From NCBI GenBank assembly GCA_036004405.1, contig DASYRM010000179.1, forward strand, positions 1-47,100: a DNA stretch of 47,100 nt, read 5' to 3'. The notes under the pieces were generated by a model. The model was not told the DNA's origin, did not search any database, and was given only the letters and a program-made list of their open reading frames with translations. Positions 7,990 through 16,000 of the stretch are shown here, one piece after another. The position numbers and the translations under genes were made by a program. The stretch's first letter is position 1, and the number at the start of each line of letters is the position of its first letter. The DNA is from DASYRM01 sp036004405 (GTDB taxonomy: Bacteria > Acidobacteriota > Vicinamibacteria > Vicinamibacterales > UBA2999).

Positions 7990-10100
7990 AGACTGATGTG
8001 TTTGGTACCGGCGACAGCGTCGGATCGGGCGGGCGCCGCTTGCGGCGCCCGCGGCGATTCGTCGCGGCTCGCACCCTCCTGCTCGGCCTGCTGCTGGCGC
8101 TGCCGCTGCGCGCGGCTGCGGCCGAGCCCGCTCTTCGCGTTCTAGACGTTCCCTTCGTTTCCCAATCCGAAGCGCTCTGCGGCGGCGCCGCCGCGGCTAT
8201 GGTGCTGCGCTTCTGGGGCGTCCGCGGCGTGGACGCAGAGTCGTTCACGAATCTGGTCGATCGCCGCGCCGGCGGCATCCGTACCACCGACCTGGTTCGT
8301 GAGATGGAGCGGCGTGGCTGGGCGGCGGTGGCGGTGGCCGGCTCCGAAGCGCGCCTGGCCGACGAGGTCAACCGAAACGGCCGTCCCGTGCTCGCGCTCA
8401 TCGAAGATCGGCCCGGCGCCTTTCACTACGTGGTCGTGGTCGGCGCGCCGGAGCGCGGCTTCATCTTTCACGATCCCGCCCGCACGTCGTACCGCGTGCT
8501 CCCGCGCGACGAGTTCCTGGCGCGTTGGCGGCCGGCGTCGCTGTGGATGGCGCTTGTGGCCCCGCGGCCAGCAGCGTCGCCCGAGGCGATTCCGATCACC
8601 GTCGCAGACCCGCAGCCGGCGGCCGACGCGTCGCGGTGCGACTCGCTGGTGGCTGATGGCGTCCGTCTCGCGCAGTCCGGCGACTACGCCGGCTCGGAGC
8701 GGACATTGACCTCGGCGCTCTCGTGCCCTGGTGGCGGCGCCTATCGCGAGCTGGCCGGGCTGCGGGTGCTGCAGAAGCGCTGGAACGACGCGGCGTCGCT
8801 GGCCGGGACGGCCACGCAGGCCGACGCGCGCGACTCGTATGCCTGGCGGCTGCTCGCGACCGCCCGCTTCCTCCAGGACGATCGCGTCGGTGCGCTGAAC
8901 GCGCTCAACCGCGCCGGCGAGCCGGCCATCGACACCGTTCAGATCACCGGGCTGCGGCGCACGCGTGCCGCGGTCGTCGAGCGGCAGATCGACGTCGAGC
9001 GCGGCGAAGTGCTGACCGAGGGAACCTTCAACCGCGGGCGACGCCGCCTCGACGCGGTGCCCGCGCTGCGGTCGGGCACCCTCGAGTACGCACCGATCTC
9101 CGGCGGTCGTGCCGAAGTGCGTGCGACGGTGAACGAGCGGCGCTTGTTCCCGACGGGGATGAACGACTTCGCGGCGCTCGGCGGGCTCGCCATCTTCACT
9201 CGCGATCTACGTGCATCGATTGGTGCCATGACGGGTGGCGGCGAGCGCCTCGATCTGCAGTACCGCTTCCGACCCGGCCGTCCACGCGTGGCGGCGACGC
9301 TGTTTGCGCCGGCACCGTGGGGCGGCGTCTGGAGCGCCGGCGCCAGCTGGGAGCGCCAGCCCTTTGATGCCATCGCGCCGACCTCCGAACGAACCACGGG
9401 CCGCCTTGCGTGGAGCGACTGGCTGACCGGACGCTTTCAGGTGTCGCTGCGCGGCGGCGCCGACAAGTGGCAGGACCTCGGCACCCGCGGTGCGTTCGGT
9501 GCCACCGCCTACGCCTCCTCGCTCGACGACCGCGTCTCGGCGCGGCTCGACGTGGACGGCTGGAGGGGTGAGACGAACTTCGGCATGGCCAAAGCCATCG
9601 CCAAGTTCCGATCGTCAAACGTGCGCCGCGGCCTGGTGCTGGTGGGCAGCGCCGGCGCGGGCATCGCCGCCGATGCGACGCCGCCGGAATCGTGGTTCTC
9701 GGGCGACACCGGCAACGCCCGGCCTGGGCCGGTGCCGTTGCGCGCGCACGCCCTGGTGGACGAAGGGCGGTTCTTTCGCACCAATCAGTTGGGACGCACC
9801 ATCGTGCACGGCTCGGGCGAGGGGCAGTACTGGTGGCCGCTCGCGAAGCCGGCCGCGGCGGGCGCGCCGGCAAAGGCCGGTCGTGTCGCGAGCATGCTCG
9901 AGCAGGTGAGCATCGGCGCGGCGGCCTTCGTGGACTCCGCGCGCGTGACGCGCCGGCTCCTCCCCGGCGATCGCAACGACGTGGACGCCGGAGTGGGGCT
10001 TCGCCTGGGATTGCCTGGTGGCAACGGCATCGTCCGTGTGGACGTGGCCCGCGGTCTCATCAACCCCGACTACAAACTCTCCTTCGCGTTCGAGCCGTAA
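7986..10100 (+). CDS. Fusion of C39-like cysteine peptidase, TPR-like linker, POTRA domain and outer-membrane beta-barrel
   Basis: The 704-residue protein has a positively charged N-terminus and signal segment to about residue 46. Residues 50-195 form a papain-like C39 domain: VPFVSQSEALCGGAAAAMVL (Cys65), FHYVVVVG (His147) and FHDPA (Asp163) make a plausible triad. Residues 216-312 look TPR-like, as in PA2778 peptidases. Residues 316-386 match a POTRA domain (VQITGLRRTRAAVVERQI, then a GE-x-x-T step and VRATVNER). Residues 390-704 alternate as expected for a BamA/TamA-type (Omp85) barrel and finish with VDVARGLINPDYKLSFAFEP, like the final strand of Omp85 proteins. I read it as an outer-membrane barrel with a periplasmic peptidase arm. 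The start is TTG 7986, overlapping the previous stop, or GTG 7998. Function is unknown. Confidence 0.82.
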   Translation: MKTDVFGTGDSVGSGGRRLRRPRRFVAARTLLLGLLLALPLRAAAAEPALRVLDVPFVSQSEALCGGAAAAMVLRFWGVRGVDAESFTNLVDRRAGGIRTTDLVREMERRGWAAVAVAGSEARLADEVNRNGRPVLALIEDRPGAFHYVVVVGAPERGFIFHDPARTSYRVLPRDEFLARWRPASLWMALVAPRPAASPEAIPITVADPQPAADASRCDSLVADGVRLAQSGDYAGSERTLTSALSCPGGGAYRELAGLRVLQKRWNDAASLAGTATQADARDSYAWRLLATARFLQDDRVGALNALNRAGEPAIDTVQITGLRRTRAAVVERQIDVERGEVLTEGTFNRGRRRLDAVPALRSGTLEYAPISGGRAEVRATVNERRLFPTGMNDFAALGGLAIFTRDLRASIGAMTGGGERLDLQYRFRPGRPRVAATLFAPAPWGGVWSAGASWERQPFDAIAPTSERTTGRLAWSDWLTGRFQVSLRGGADKWQDLGTRGAFGATAYASSLDDRVSARLDVDGWRGETNFGMAKAIAKFRSSNVRRGLVLVGSAGAGIAADATPPESWFSGDTGNARPGPVPLRAHALVDEGRFFRTNQLGRTIVHGSGEGQYWWPLAKPAAAGAPAKAGRVASMLEQVSIGAAAFVDSARVTRRLLPGDRNDVDAGVGLRLGLPGGNGIVRVDVARGLINPDYKLSFAFEP

Positions 10101-10145
10101 TCGCCGGTCCTCTCCACTGGCACGACCTTCGCTCCGCACGGGCTC

Positions 10146-10556
10146 ATGAGGCTTGCGACACTCGTCTTCTGTCTCCTTGCGGCGACGGCCTGCGACGAAT
10201 CGTCACCCACCGGGCCCACGGTGCAGCTGGACGCGCGTTTCACGCTGGCGCCGGGCGAGACGGCGTCTGTCCAAGGGCGTGGCGTGAAGCTGCGCTTCGA
10301 AGGCGTCACGGGCGACTCGCGTTGTCCTGGCGACGCCATCTGCATCACGGGCGGCGACGCGATCGTGAAGGTGACGGCGAGCGGCGACGGCAGTTCGTTG
10401 TCGCTCGATCTCCACACCGGAGATTCGTCCCGCGCGTCGGTGACCTACGGCAGCGTGAAGGTGTCGCTCGTGGATCTGCAGCCGTATCCGTTCAGCAGCC
10501 GCCCCCCGATCGTGCCGGGCGACTACCGGGCCACGCTGGTGGTGAGCGTGCAATAG
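10146..10556 (+). CDS. Putative lipoprotein, function unknown
   Basis: The 136-residue protein has an export signal ending LLAATAC, a weak lipobox because position -3 is Ala. The mature part is beta-rich: LRFEGVTGDSRCPGDAICITGGDAIVKV, then a SVKVSLVDLQPYPFSSRPPIVPGDYRATLVV strand pattern. Two cysteines (in SRCP and AICI) could form a disulfide. I recognise this as a recurrent unnamed family of small exported proteins but can offer no activity. It follows the barrel fusion gene by 45 bases on the same strand and may belong to its transcript. Confidence 0.7.
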   Translation: MRLATLVFCLLAATACDESSPTGPTVQLDARFTLAPGETASVQGRGVKLRFEGVTGDSRCPGDAICITGGDAIVKVTASGDGSSLSLDLHTGDSSRASVTYGSVKVSLVDLQPYPFSSRPPIVPGDYRATLVVSVQ

Positions 10557-10558
10557 GC

Positions 10559-10595
10559 GCGGAGAAAGCAGATCCGCCCTCTCTGCCTACTCCGC
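10559..10595. terminator. Hairpin between convergent genes, possible bidirectional terminator
   Basis: GCGGAG at 10559-10564 pairs with CTCCGC at 10590-10595, and inside it GCAGA at 10568-10572 pairs with TCTGC at 10582-10586. It lies exactly between two convergent stop codons. There is no T-tract, so intrinsic termination would be weak or factor-assisted. Confidence 0.45.
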
Positions 10596-10603
10596 CTCCA
10601 GGT

Positions 10604-11539
10604 TCACTTCGGCGCGTCGCAGGGTTCGCCGCCGAGGACCGACAGCAGAATCAGCGTGCGGTTGCCCCGCCGCTCGAACGAGTGCGAGCCGCCGCGCGGA
10701 ACCGAGACGAAGTCGTTGAGCGCCAGCTTCGTCTCCTTGCCGTCCAGCTTCATCGTGCCTTCACCGCCGATCACGTAGTAGACGACATCGGCGTCGGCGT
10801 ACATCCGTTCCGGCATCGGCTGGTTGATCTGCAGCATCGTCGTGCGCGTGCTGCCGCTGCACGAGAGGAGCGATTCGCGGCGCGGGTTCTTGCCGACGAA
10901 GTCGCCTTCGAGCACCTTCGGCACGCTGACCTGAAGCGGCGCGCCGGCCGGTCCGGTCTTCGCCGACGCGGCCGCCGGCGGCGGCGCGGCTGCTGGCGCT
11001 GGCGCGGGCGCCGGTGCGACCTTCTTGGCGGCACTGAGCATCACGTCCACGGCCAGCACCTGACCGGGCTTGACGGTGACCTCTTTCTCGAACGCGACGA
11101 TGCTTTCTCCGTCGAAGCGCAAACGGTAGACGCCCGCCAGCATCCCCGGAAAGCTGACCTGTCCACTGCCGTTGGTCTCGCCGTTGCGCATCGTCGGTCC
11201 GTTGGCCGAGACCGATACGCCGGCCATCGTCCCGCCGCCGGAGTCGGTGACGGTGATGGCCATGCCGGCGCGCGAGGCGGTGGGCGCGGCCGCTGGAGCC
11301 CGGCGCGGAGCAGGCGTGGCGCCTGCGGCCGGAGCCGGTGCCGGAGCCGCGGGCTGCGCGGGCTTGGGAGTCGTCGTCGTGGGCGGCGCGGGTTTCGGCG
11401 CGGGCGCGGGCTGCTGTGTCGTGGTCGGCTGCGTGGTCGGCTTCGGCGCCGGTGCGGGCTGGCCTTGTGCCGCCACGCCGTCAGGCGCGGCACCCGTGAG
11501 GGCTGCGGTCAGCAGACTCAGCAACAGCGCGTTTCGCAT
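10604..11539 (-). CDS. Secreted protein with carboxypeptidase-regulatory-like and cupin domains joined by Ala/Pro linkers
   Basis: The 311-residue protein has a signal peptide to about residue 25, then a linker of some 65 residues made almost wholly of Ala, Pro, Thr and Lys. Next comes an Ig-like carboxypeptidase regulatory-like domain (about residues 90-165: AITVTDSGGGTMAGVSVSANGP...GSGQVSFPGMLAGVYRLRFDGE). A second Ala/Pro linker follows, then a C-terminal cupin domain (about residues 205-305) with DADVVYYVIGGEGTMKLDGKE and FVSVPRGGSHSFERRG. One His of the usual cupin metal triad is visible in the second motif but the first motif lacks the HxH, so catalysis is doubtful and ligand sensing is more likely. 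A TGTAAT hexamer six bases before the ATG suggests a leaderless message. Confidence 0.75.
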   Translation of the reverse strand: MRNALLLSLLTAALTGAAPDGVAAQGQPAPAPKPTTQPTTTQQPAPAPKPAPPTTTTPKPAQPAAPAPAPAAGATPAPRRAPAAAPTASRAGMAITVTDSGGGTMAGVSVSANGPTMRNGETNGSGQVSFPGMLAGVYRLRFDGESIVAFEKEVTVKPGQVLAVDVMLSAAKKVAPAPAPAPAAAPPPAAASAKTGPAGAPLQVSVPKVLEGDFVGKNPRRESLLSCSGSTRTTMLQINQPMPERMYADADVVYYVIGGEGTMKLDGKETKLALNDFVSVPRGGSHSFERRGNRTLILLSVLGGEPCDAPK

Positions 11540-11545
11540 GCTGTC

Positions 11546-11551
11546 ATTACA
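11546..11551 (-). promoter_or_regulatory. -10 element TGTAAT, probable leaderless transcript
   Basis: Read on the minus strand, TGTAAT is followed by six bases and then the ATG at 11539. No Shine-Dalgarno fits between them. No good -35 is seen. Confidence 0.4.
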
Positions 11552-11563
11552 GCAGAAAAGAAG

Positions 11564-11896
11564 TCACGGCGCGATGACACGCTCGAACTCCAGGCCGAGC
11601 GCGCCTACCCCTAGCACAGCCATCAGAATGGACATGCCCATCGCGCCGCCCCCAGGCTTGTTCACCCCGAGAAACTCCGCAATCTCGCCCGGCGCGAGGT
11701 CGCACTCTCGGGTGCGGCGGAACAGCGTGTTGGTGGCTTTCACGACGTGGTGTCCCGGCGCGACCTGCCGGCGGATCACGTCGCCGGGCCGGAGCACGCC
11801 CGCGTCCTTGCCGTCGATCGATACGTAAATCTCGCGGACGCCGACGTCGTCCGGGGACGTGCGCGACAGCACGATGGTGGCGGGTTCCTGCTCCAT
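11564..11896 (-). CDS. Small PEGA-like protein with C-terminal membrane helix
   Basis: The protein has about 110 residues. The N-terminal half resembles a PEGA-type beta-rich module (REIYVSIDGKDAGVLRPGDVIRRQVAPGHHVVKATN). The C-terminal part contains a glycine-rich hydrophobic helix (GGGAMGMSILMAVLGVGALGLEF). The ATG at 11896 is chosen because TATGTT sits six bases upstream; an ATG at 11941 would add 15 residues and is possible. It is divergent from the thiC riboswitch. No function is known. Confidence 0.62.
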   Translation of the reverse strand: MEQEPATIVLSRTSPDDVGVREIYVSIDGKDAGVLRPGDVIRRQVAPGHHVVKATNTLFRRTRECDLAPGEIAEFLGVNKPGGGAMGMSILMAVLGVGALGLEFERVIAP

Positions 11897-11948
11897 CCGA
11901 CCAACATACACCGGGCCGGCCCGCTCCGGCGGCGTGGACATCCGGACA

Positions 11949-11954
11949 TATAAT
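11949..11954 (+). promoter_or_regulatory. -10 element TATAAT of the thiC leader
   Basis: This is a perfect TATAAT. Transcription starting 6-8 nt downstream would begin right at the 5' edge of the TPP aptamer. There is no recognisable -35 at 17 bp spacing. Confidence 0.6.
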
Positions 11955-11960
11955 TTCAGG

Positions 11961-12057
11961 GACCGCCAGGGGTATCCCGGCCGCCGTACGGTACGGCGCC
12001 TGGATTGAGAGACACCCTTGGAACCTGACCCGGTTCACACCGGCGGAGGGAGCGCGG
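11961..12057 (+). ncRNA. TPP (THI-box) riboswitch upstream of thiC
   Basis: The conserved TPP aptamer core is unmistakable. It has AGGGG (11968-11972), TGAGA (12006-12010), ACCCTT, GAACCTGA, CGGTT and an ACCGGCGGAGGGA closing block near 12039-12051. Helix P1 can form between CCGC at 11963-11966 and GCGG at 12054-12057. A non-conserved extra hairpin is inserted between the GGGG and TGAGA segments (CCGCCGTACGGTACGGCG region), as is common in this class. It controls the thiamin biosynthesis gene thiC, 28 bases downstream. Confidence 0.94.
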
Positions 12058-12074
12058 CAATCCTCGGATTCCGC
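12054..12074 (+). promoter_or_regulatory. Hairpin overlapping riboswitch P1, possible expression platform
   Basis: GCGG-C-AATC, loop CTCG, GATT-CCGC forms an eight-pair stem with one bulged C. Its left GCGG is the same segment that closes aptamer helix P1, so the two structures exclude each other. It ends 11 nt before the thiC ATG and has no T-tract, so control would be at translation or by Rho rather than by an intrinsic terminator. The direction of control is not clear from sequence. Confidence 0.45.
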
Positions 12075-12085
12075 CTCGCACGAGC

Positions 12086-13708
<1,623 letters not shown>

Positions 13709-13714
<6 letters not shown>

Positions 13715-13765
13715 GGGCCGCCTTCAGGCGGCCCGTCGACGTGGCTGCAGGCTTTCAGGCCTGCC
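13709..13765. repeat. Palindromic intergenic repeat pair, copy 1 (3' end of thiC)
   Basis: The core GGGCCGCCTTCAGGCGGCCC spans 13715-13734 (8-bp stem, TTCA loop) with outer GTCG/CGAC arms. A second palindrome, GCAGGC-TTTCAG-GCCTGC, follows at 13747-13764. The first 30 bases (13709-13738) are identical to copy 3 (25565-25594) read on the other strand. The element overlaps the thiC stop codon. Confidence 0.85.
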
Positions 13766-13778
13766 CGGGAGGGGCCGC

Positions 13779-13964
13779 TCACTCCGTCGCCGGCGTCTCG
13801 AGAATTTCGGCCGCGCGTTCGGCATCGGAGCGCCGGACCAGAAAGCGGACGCCGGCGCCCACCCACAGATGCGGACGGGTTCCGCCCGCGTCGTCGGCGC
13901 TGATGGCGCACTCGATGCCGGCGGCCTCGAGCGCGCCCTGGGCGAATCTTACTCGCCCGGCTTC
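13779..13964 (-). pseudogene. Remnant of a DUF2007-like (putative signal transducing) protein
   Basis: This minus-strand frame reads ALEAAGIECAISADDAGG, then HLWVGAGVRFLVRRSDAERAAEILETPATE and a stop, which is the typical body and C-terminus of the small DUF2007 family. It is preceded in frame by a stop codon at 13965-13967, there is no ATG, GTG or TTG start, and the family's first ten or so residues are missing. I read it as an N-terminally truncated relic next to a repeat element. The frame could alternatively be chance, but the resemblance is specific. Confidence 0.45.
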
Positions 13965-14011
13965 TCACTGTCGCGGTCTGATCCATACTGGGCGGCGCGA
14001 AGGGAGGCTCG

Positions 14012-14413
14012 ATGACGATGCGAATCCCGCTGGCGGTGGCCGTCATGGCGGCCGCGCTGCTGCCCCAGCCGTCTGCCTCGGCTCACCACTCGTTTGCCGC
14101 CGAGTGGGACAGCAAGAAGTGCCGCGAGTTCACCGGCACGCTCACCAAGCTCGATTGGCAGAACCCGCATCCCTATTTCTTCGTGGACGTGAAGGATGCG
14201 AGCGGCAAGGTGGAGAACTGGTCGTTCCAGGCCTACTCGCCGGTGACGCTGCGGCGTAACGGCACCGACCGCCAGGTGTTCCTCGACAACATCGGCAAGG
14301 AAGTGTGGGTGCGCGGATGCGTGGCGAAGAACGGCACGCCCAACGCGGCCGCCGCGGGCACGCTGAAGTTCTCGGACGGCGAGCTGCGCCAGGTCGGCCA
14401 GCTCCAGGACTGA
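14012..14413 (+). CDS. DUF6152-family secreted protein
   Basis: The 133-residue protein has a signal peptide (to about residue 25, ASA) followed by the family hallmark HHSFAAEWDSKKCREFTGTLTKLDWQNPHPYFFVDVKDASG. It has a beta-barrel-like pattern and two cysteines (KKC and RGC) that may pair. Function is unknown, and members are exported. A good GGGAGG ribosome binding site lies four bases before the ATG at 14012; a second ATG at 14018 is possible. A CATACT hexamer at 13984-13989 may be its -10. It is followed after two bases by the next gene and is probably co-transcribed with it, a pairing I associate with this family. Confidence 0.82.
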   Translation: MTMRIPLAVAVMAAALLPQPSASAHHSFAAEWDSKKCREFTGTLTKLDWQNPHPYFFVDVKDASGKVENWSFQAYSPVTLRRNGTDRQVFLDNIGKEVWVRGCVAKNGTPNAAAAGTLKFSDGELRQVGQLQD

Positions 14414-14415
14414 GG

Positions 14416-15228
14416 GTGCGCCTCGCAGTCGCCGCGGTCTGCGCCTGCCTTGTCGTTGCGGGTCTTCAGACCCGCCTGGGTGCGCAGGACACGCAATACA
14501 AGGTCCGGCCGTTGCCGCCAGGGGGACCGGCACCGCGGCTCGCCGACGGCCACGTCGACTTCTCCGGACAGTGGTTCCCCAACGGCGCCGGCCAGGGCGT
14601 CAGCGGCAGGTTCGGCGTGGACCCCGCGGCCATCCCGCAGTTCGATTCGAAGGCGACGCCCGAAGAGCGCCCGGCATTTCAGCCGTGGGCGCTCGCGAAG
14701 ATCAAGGCGATGACGCCGACCGAGCTCGAGCTGTCGAAGAGCTCGGTGAACTGCCTGCCGCGCGGCGTGCCCGCCATCTGGCTGCAGAACCCGTACACCA
14801 CGCTCATCGTGCACAAGCCGGGGCTGATGGCGCAGCTCTACGAGGTGCTCAACAACTGGCGCGTGATTCACCTCGACGGGCGCCCGCTGCCGAAGGATCC
14901 GGAGCCGTTCTTCCACGGCAACAGTGCGGCGCGCTGGGACGGCGACACGCTCGTGGTCGAGTCGATTGGATTCGATGAGCGCACCTACATTCAGCCCAAC
15001 GGCTGGTTCCACAGCGACGCGCTGAAGGTGACCGAGCGCTACACGCGGCCCTCGATGAACTACCTGATGGTCGAGATCACCGTGGACGACCCGAAGGTGC
15101 TGGAGAAGCCGTGGAAGTCGGCGCCGCGCCGCTGGACGCTCGGCAGCGGCGACATCTACGAGTTCTACTGCACCAACAACAAGGAGCTCGAAGAGCTCAC
15201 GAAGCTCCGCGCACAGGAGCAGAAGTAG
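14416..15228 (+). CDS. Secreted protein of an unnamed family paired with DUF6152
   Basis: The protein has about 270 residues with a signal peptide (GTG start at 14416, cleavage near LGAQ, residue 24). The mature part contains the recurring family features: DFSGQWFPNG near the N-terminus, PWALAKIKAM, NCLPRGVPAIWLQNPYTTLIV, VIHLDGRPLPKDPEPFFHGNSAARWDGDTLVVESIGFDERTYIQPNGWFHSDALKVTERYTR, and DPKVLEKPWK. This looks like a repetitive beta structure, possibly binding a small molecule or cofactor, but no catalytic set is recognisable. The GTG start is chosen because it gives a proper signal peptide directly after the preceding stop. The stop lies at the edge of a palindromic repeat. Confidence 0.78.
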   Translation: MRLAVAAVCACLVVAGLQTRLGAQDTQYKVRPLPPGGPAPRLADGHVDFSGQWFPNGAGQGVSGRFGVDPAAIPQFDSKATPEERPAFQPWALAKIKAMTPTELELSKSSVNCLPRGVPAIWLQNPYTTLIVHKPGLMAQLYEVLNNWRVIHLDGRPLPKDPEPFFHGNSAARWDGDTLVVESIGFDERTYIQPNGWFHSDALKVTERYTRPSMNYLMVEITVDDPKVLEKPWKSAPRRWTLGSGDIYEFYCTNNKELEELTKLRAQEQK

Positions 15229-15250
15229 GGGCCACCTTCAGGTGGCCCGT
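15226..15250. repeat. Palindromic intergenic repeat, copy 2
   Basis: GGGCCACC (15229-15236), loop TTCA, GGTGGCCC (15241-15248), preceded by TAG, which is the stop codon of the upstream gene, and followed by GTCC. It differs from copy 1 by a compensated base pair in the stem (G-C replaced by A-T), so the fold is conserved while the sequence changes. Confidence 0.82.
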
Positions 15251-15268
15251 CCATTTGCGGCCCGTCCG

Positions 15269-15829
15269 ATGAGCACCGAGGAAAAGCGCTTCCAGCGCAT
15301 CGACGCCGCGTTTGCCGCCGGCGATCTCACCGCCCTGCGCGCCGCGATCGACGACCCGCCCGACTTTCCGAACAACGTGATGCCGTTGGGCGTCGGCCCC
15401 ATCCTGACCTACGCCATCTACTGGAGCCCGCTGCGCTTCATCGAGGAGCTGCTGGCGATTGGCGCCGATCCCAACCGCCACGACAACGACGGGTTTCCGC
15501 CCCTCATCGCTGCGCTCTCCAAGACGCACCCGCATCCCGGCAGCCGGGCGCGCGACGACGTCTTGGAGGTGATGGCGCGGCTGCTCGACGCCGGCGCCGA
15601 TCCCGACCAACGCGGGATCAACGATTGGACGGCGCTGATGATGGCCGTCGTCGAGACCAACGTCGAGGCCGTGCGGCTGCTGCTGGCGCGCGGCGCCAAC
15701 CCCTCGTTGCGTACCCGGATCGACGACTACGAAACGGCATTGGAGCTCACGCGTGCCGGCGGGGTGCGCAAGCCCGAGGAGAAGGCCGCGCTCGCGCAGA
15801 TCGTGGCGCTGCTCGAAGGGAGTGTCTGA
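15269..15829 (+). CDS. Ankyrin-repeat protein
   Basis: The 186-residue protein has no export signal and about four ankyrin-like units. Examples are RFIEELLAIGADPNRHDNDGFPPLIAALS, VMARLLDAGADPDQRGINDWTALMMAVVETNVEAVRLLLARGANPSLRTRIDDYETALELTR, and a capping helix at the end. It is presumably a cytoplasmic protein-binding module, with an unknown partner. The ATG at 15269 is chosen. A GTG at 15242 would start inside the palindromic repeat and add nine low-quality residues (ARPFAARP). Confidence 0.85.
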   Translation: MSTEEKRFQRIDAAFAAGDLTALRAAIDDPPDFPNNVMPLGVGPILTYAIYWSPLRFIEELLAIGADPNRHDNDGFPPLIAALSKTHPHPGSRARDDVLEVMARLLDAGADPDQRGINDWTALMMAVVETNVEAVRLLLARGANPSLRTRIDDYETALELTRAGGVRKPEEKAALAQIVALLEGSV

Positions 15830-16000
15830 TCGGGAATCGGTGGCAAGCCGGTTTGCCAGATGTGCGTGCCATCGGCGAGGGCTGAAAATGTCGCGGGCCT
15901 TCTCACGGATGCCCGCCATTGATGAGTGGCCCGCACCAGTGTGGGCGCTTGTGGTCATCGAAGACGGTTCGGCTTCGGCCGATTGCAGAGTCTGGAACCG

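Noticed and set aside
9692..11614. 640-residue plus-strand open frame spanning the barrel gene and the cupin gene
   Set aside because: Arg/Gly/His-rich translation crossing two real genes on different strands, without any motif.
11935..11960. Bidirectional promoter using one TATAAT palindrome for both thiC and the small PEGA-like gene
   Set aside because: The minus-strand reading (TTATAT/TATATG) does not fit a -10 well, and another start with its own TATGTT hexamer is available at 11896.
15830..16000. Possible riboswitch upstream of the chemoreceptor (for example c-di-GMP class)
   Set aside because: There are small hairpins (GGCAA/TTGCC) but the conserved bases of known classes are not present in order.
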